This document shows positions 4,951 to 5,266 of a stretch of 5,266 bases of DNA, in pieces. Position 1 is the first letter of the stretch. Each line of letters begins with the position of its first letter. Under the pieces are notes generated by a model. The model worked only from the letters and a program-made list of their open reading frames with translations. It was not told the origin of the DNA and did not search any database. A program made the position numbers and the translations under genes. Where the stretch lies: positions 1 through 5,266 of the forward strand of contig JASFTV010000267.1 of the NCBI GenBank assembly GCA_050050615.1. Reading direction: 5' to 3'. This DNA is from JASFTV01 sp050050615. GTDB taxonomy: Bacteria > Desulfobacterota > DSM-4660 > Desulfatiglandales > HGW-15.

Positions 4951-5266
4951 TGGTGATGGTCAAAGATATATTGAGGCTGAGTATTTTATGCATCTTGGTT
5001 ATGGGAGTCTATGGCTGCGATCTAGCCAAGAACAAGTTCGAAAAAGAAGTGGACAAGGAAAAGGCAGCGGTCAAACTGCTACGGGAAGTACACTCGGGAG
5101 GTTATGGCATCGTTACCGCCGAGGAACTCAAGAAACTGATCGACTCAGGCAAAGATATCTTGATTATTGATACCATGCCCTATGAGAATAGCTACAAGAA
5201 GATGCATGTGCCAGGGGCCAAGAATTTCCTGTTTCCTATTCCGATCATGGAAACTTGGGATACGAA
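4950..5266 (+). CDS. Rhodanese-like lipoprotein, N-terminal part (3' truncated by window)
   Basis: The first 105 codons of an exported protein with a rhodanese fold. A short basic start and a hydrophobic stretch lead to VYGC, a lipobox with the predicted lipidated Cys at residue 23. Asp24 follows; in E. coli an Asp at this place keeps lipoproteins in the inner membrane. A charged linker (residues 24-48) leads to VTAEELKKLIDSGKDILIID (to Asp74), TMPYENSYKKMHVPGA and NFLFPIP, which match the first half of rhodanese domains, where the usual text is D-x-R-x-x-x-E-Y-x-x-G-H-I-P-G-A. The Arg after Asp74 is absent. The active-site Cys loop lies beyond the window, so sulfurtransferase activity cannot be judged. 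Overlap with the MauE-like gene suggests the two cooperate in thiol or sulfane-sulfur chemistry on the periplasmic face of the membrane. GTG start chosen from ribosome binding site spacing. Confidence 0.82.
   Translation, partial: MVMVKDILRLSILCILVMGVYGCDLAKNKFEKEVDKEKAAVKLLREVHSGGYGIVTAEELKKLIDSGKDILIIDTMPYENSYKKMHVPGAKNFLFPIPIMETWDT

Overview
The window looks like part of a chromosome from a strictly anaerobic bacterium that degrades acids or aromatics, most plausibly Desulfobacterota (the former Deltaproteobacteria). This is an inference from the type of the proteins: a CoA ligase of the 'LIKPGGENVYPAEVE' subtype, a stand-alone acyl-CoA dehydrogenase, an EtfBA pair whose beta subunit carries the DGxTAQVGP signature, and a MauE-like protein next to a rhodanese lipoprotein. 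All six protein genes read on the + strand. No rRNA, tRNA, CRISPR array or complete insertion sequence is visible.

Layout. 1-392: the 3' end of an AMP-forming acyl-CoA ligase. 393-719: an intergenic region with a GC-rich palindromic repeat (about 461-582), a perfect 12-bp palindrome (607-618), a good sigma70-type promoter (646-674), a perfect 9-bp tandem duplication (690-707) and a clear ribosome binding site. 720-1859: acyl-CoA dehydrogenase. 1860-2021: a second hairpin-rich repeat that shares the 10-mer GGGTGAGGGG with the first. 2022-2807 and 2816-3838: etfB and etfA, almost touching. 3839-4473: about 635 bases without a convincing gene. This stretch holds two minus-strand open stretches that look like gene remnants and share a near-identical 16-mer, plus a long nested imperfect hairpin (4114-4224). 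4474-4950: MauE/DoxX-like membrane protein. 4950-5266: start of a rhodanese-like lipoprotein, cut by the window end.

How the genes fit together. The ligase would activate a carboxylic acid to its CoA thioester. The dehydrogenase would oxidise an acyl-CoA to the enoyl-CoA, and EtfBA would accept the electrons from its FAD. The promoter and ribosome binding site in front of the dehydrogenase suggest that acd-etfB-etfA can be transcribed separately from the ligase. The last two genes overlap by one base and form a separate unit, probably for thiol/sulfur redox chemistry at the cytoplasmic membrane.

Most worth a second look: the dehydrogenase lacks the usual catalytic Glu near its C terminus but has a Glu at the position used by isovaleryl-/long-chain acyl-CoA dehydrogenases; the ligase has Thr where the adenylation Lys normally sits; two hairpin repeats sit inside one operon-like cluster; and the 3839-4473 gap contains both decayed-looking coding sequence and a possible structured RNA. 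I found no clearly new multi-gene system.
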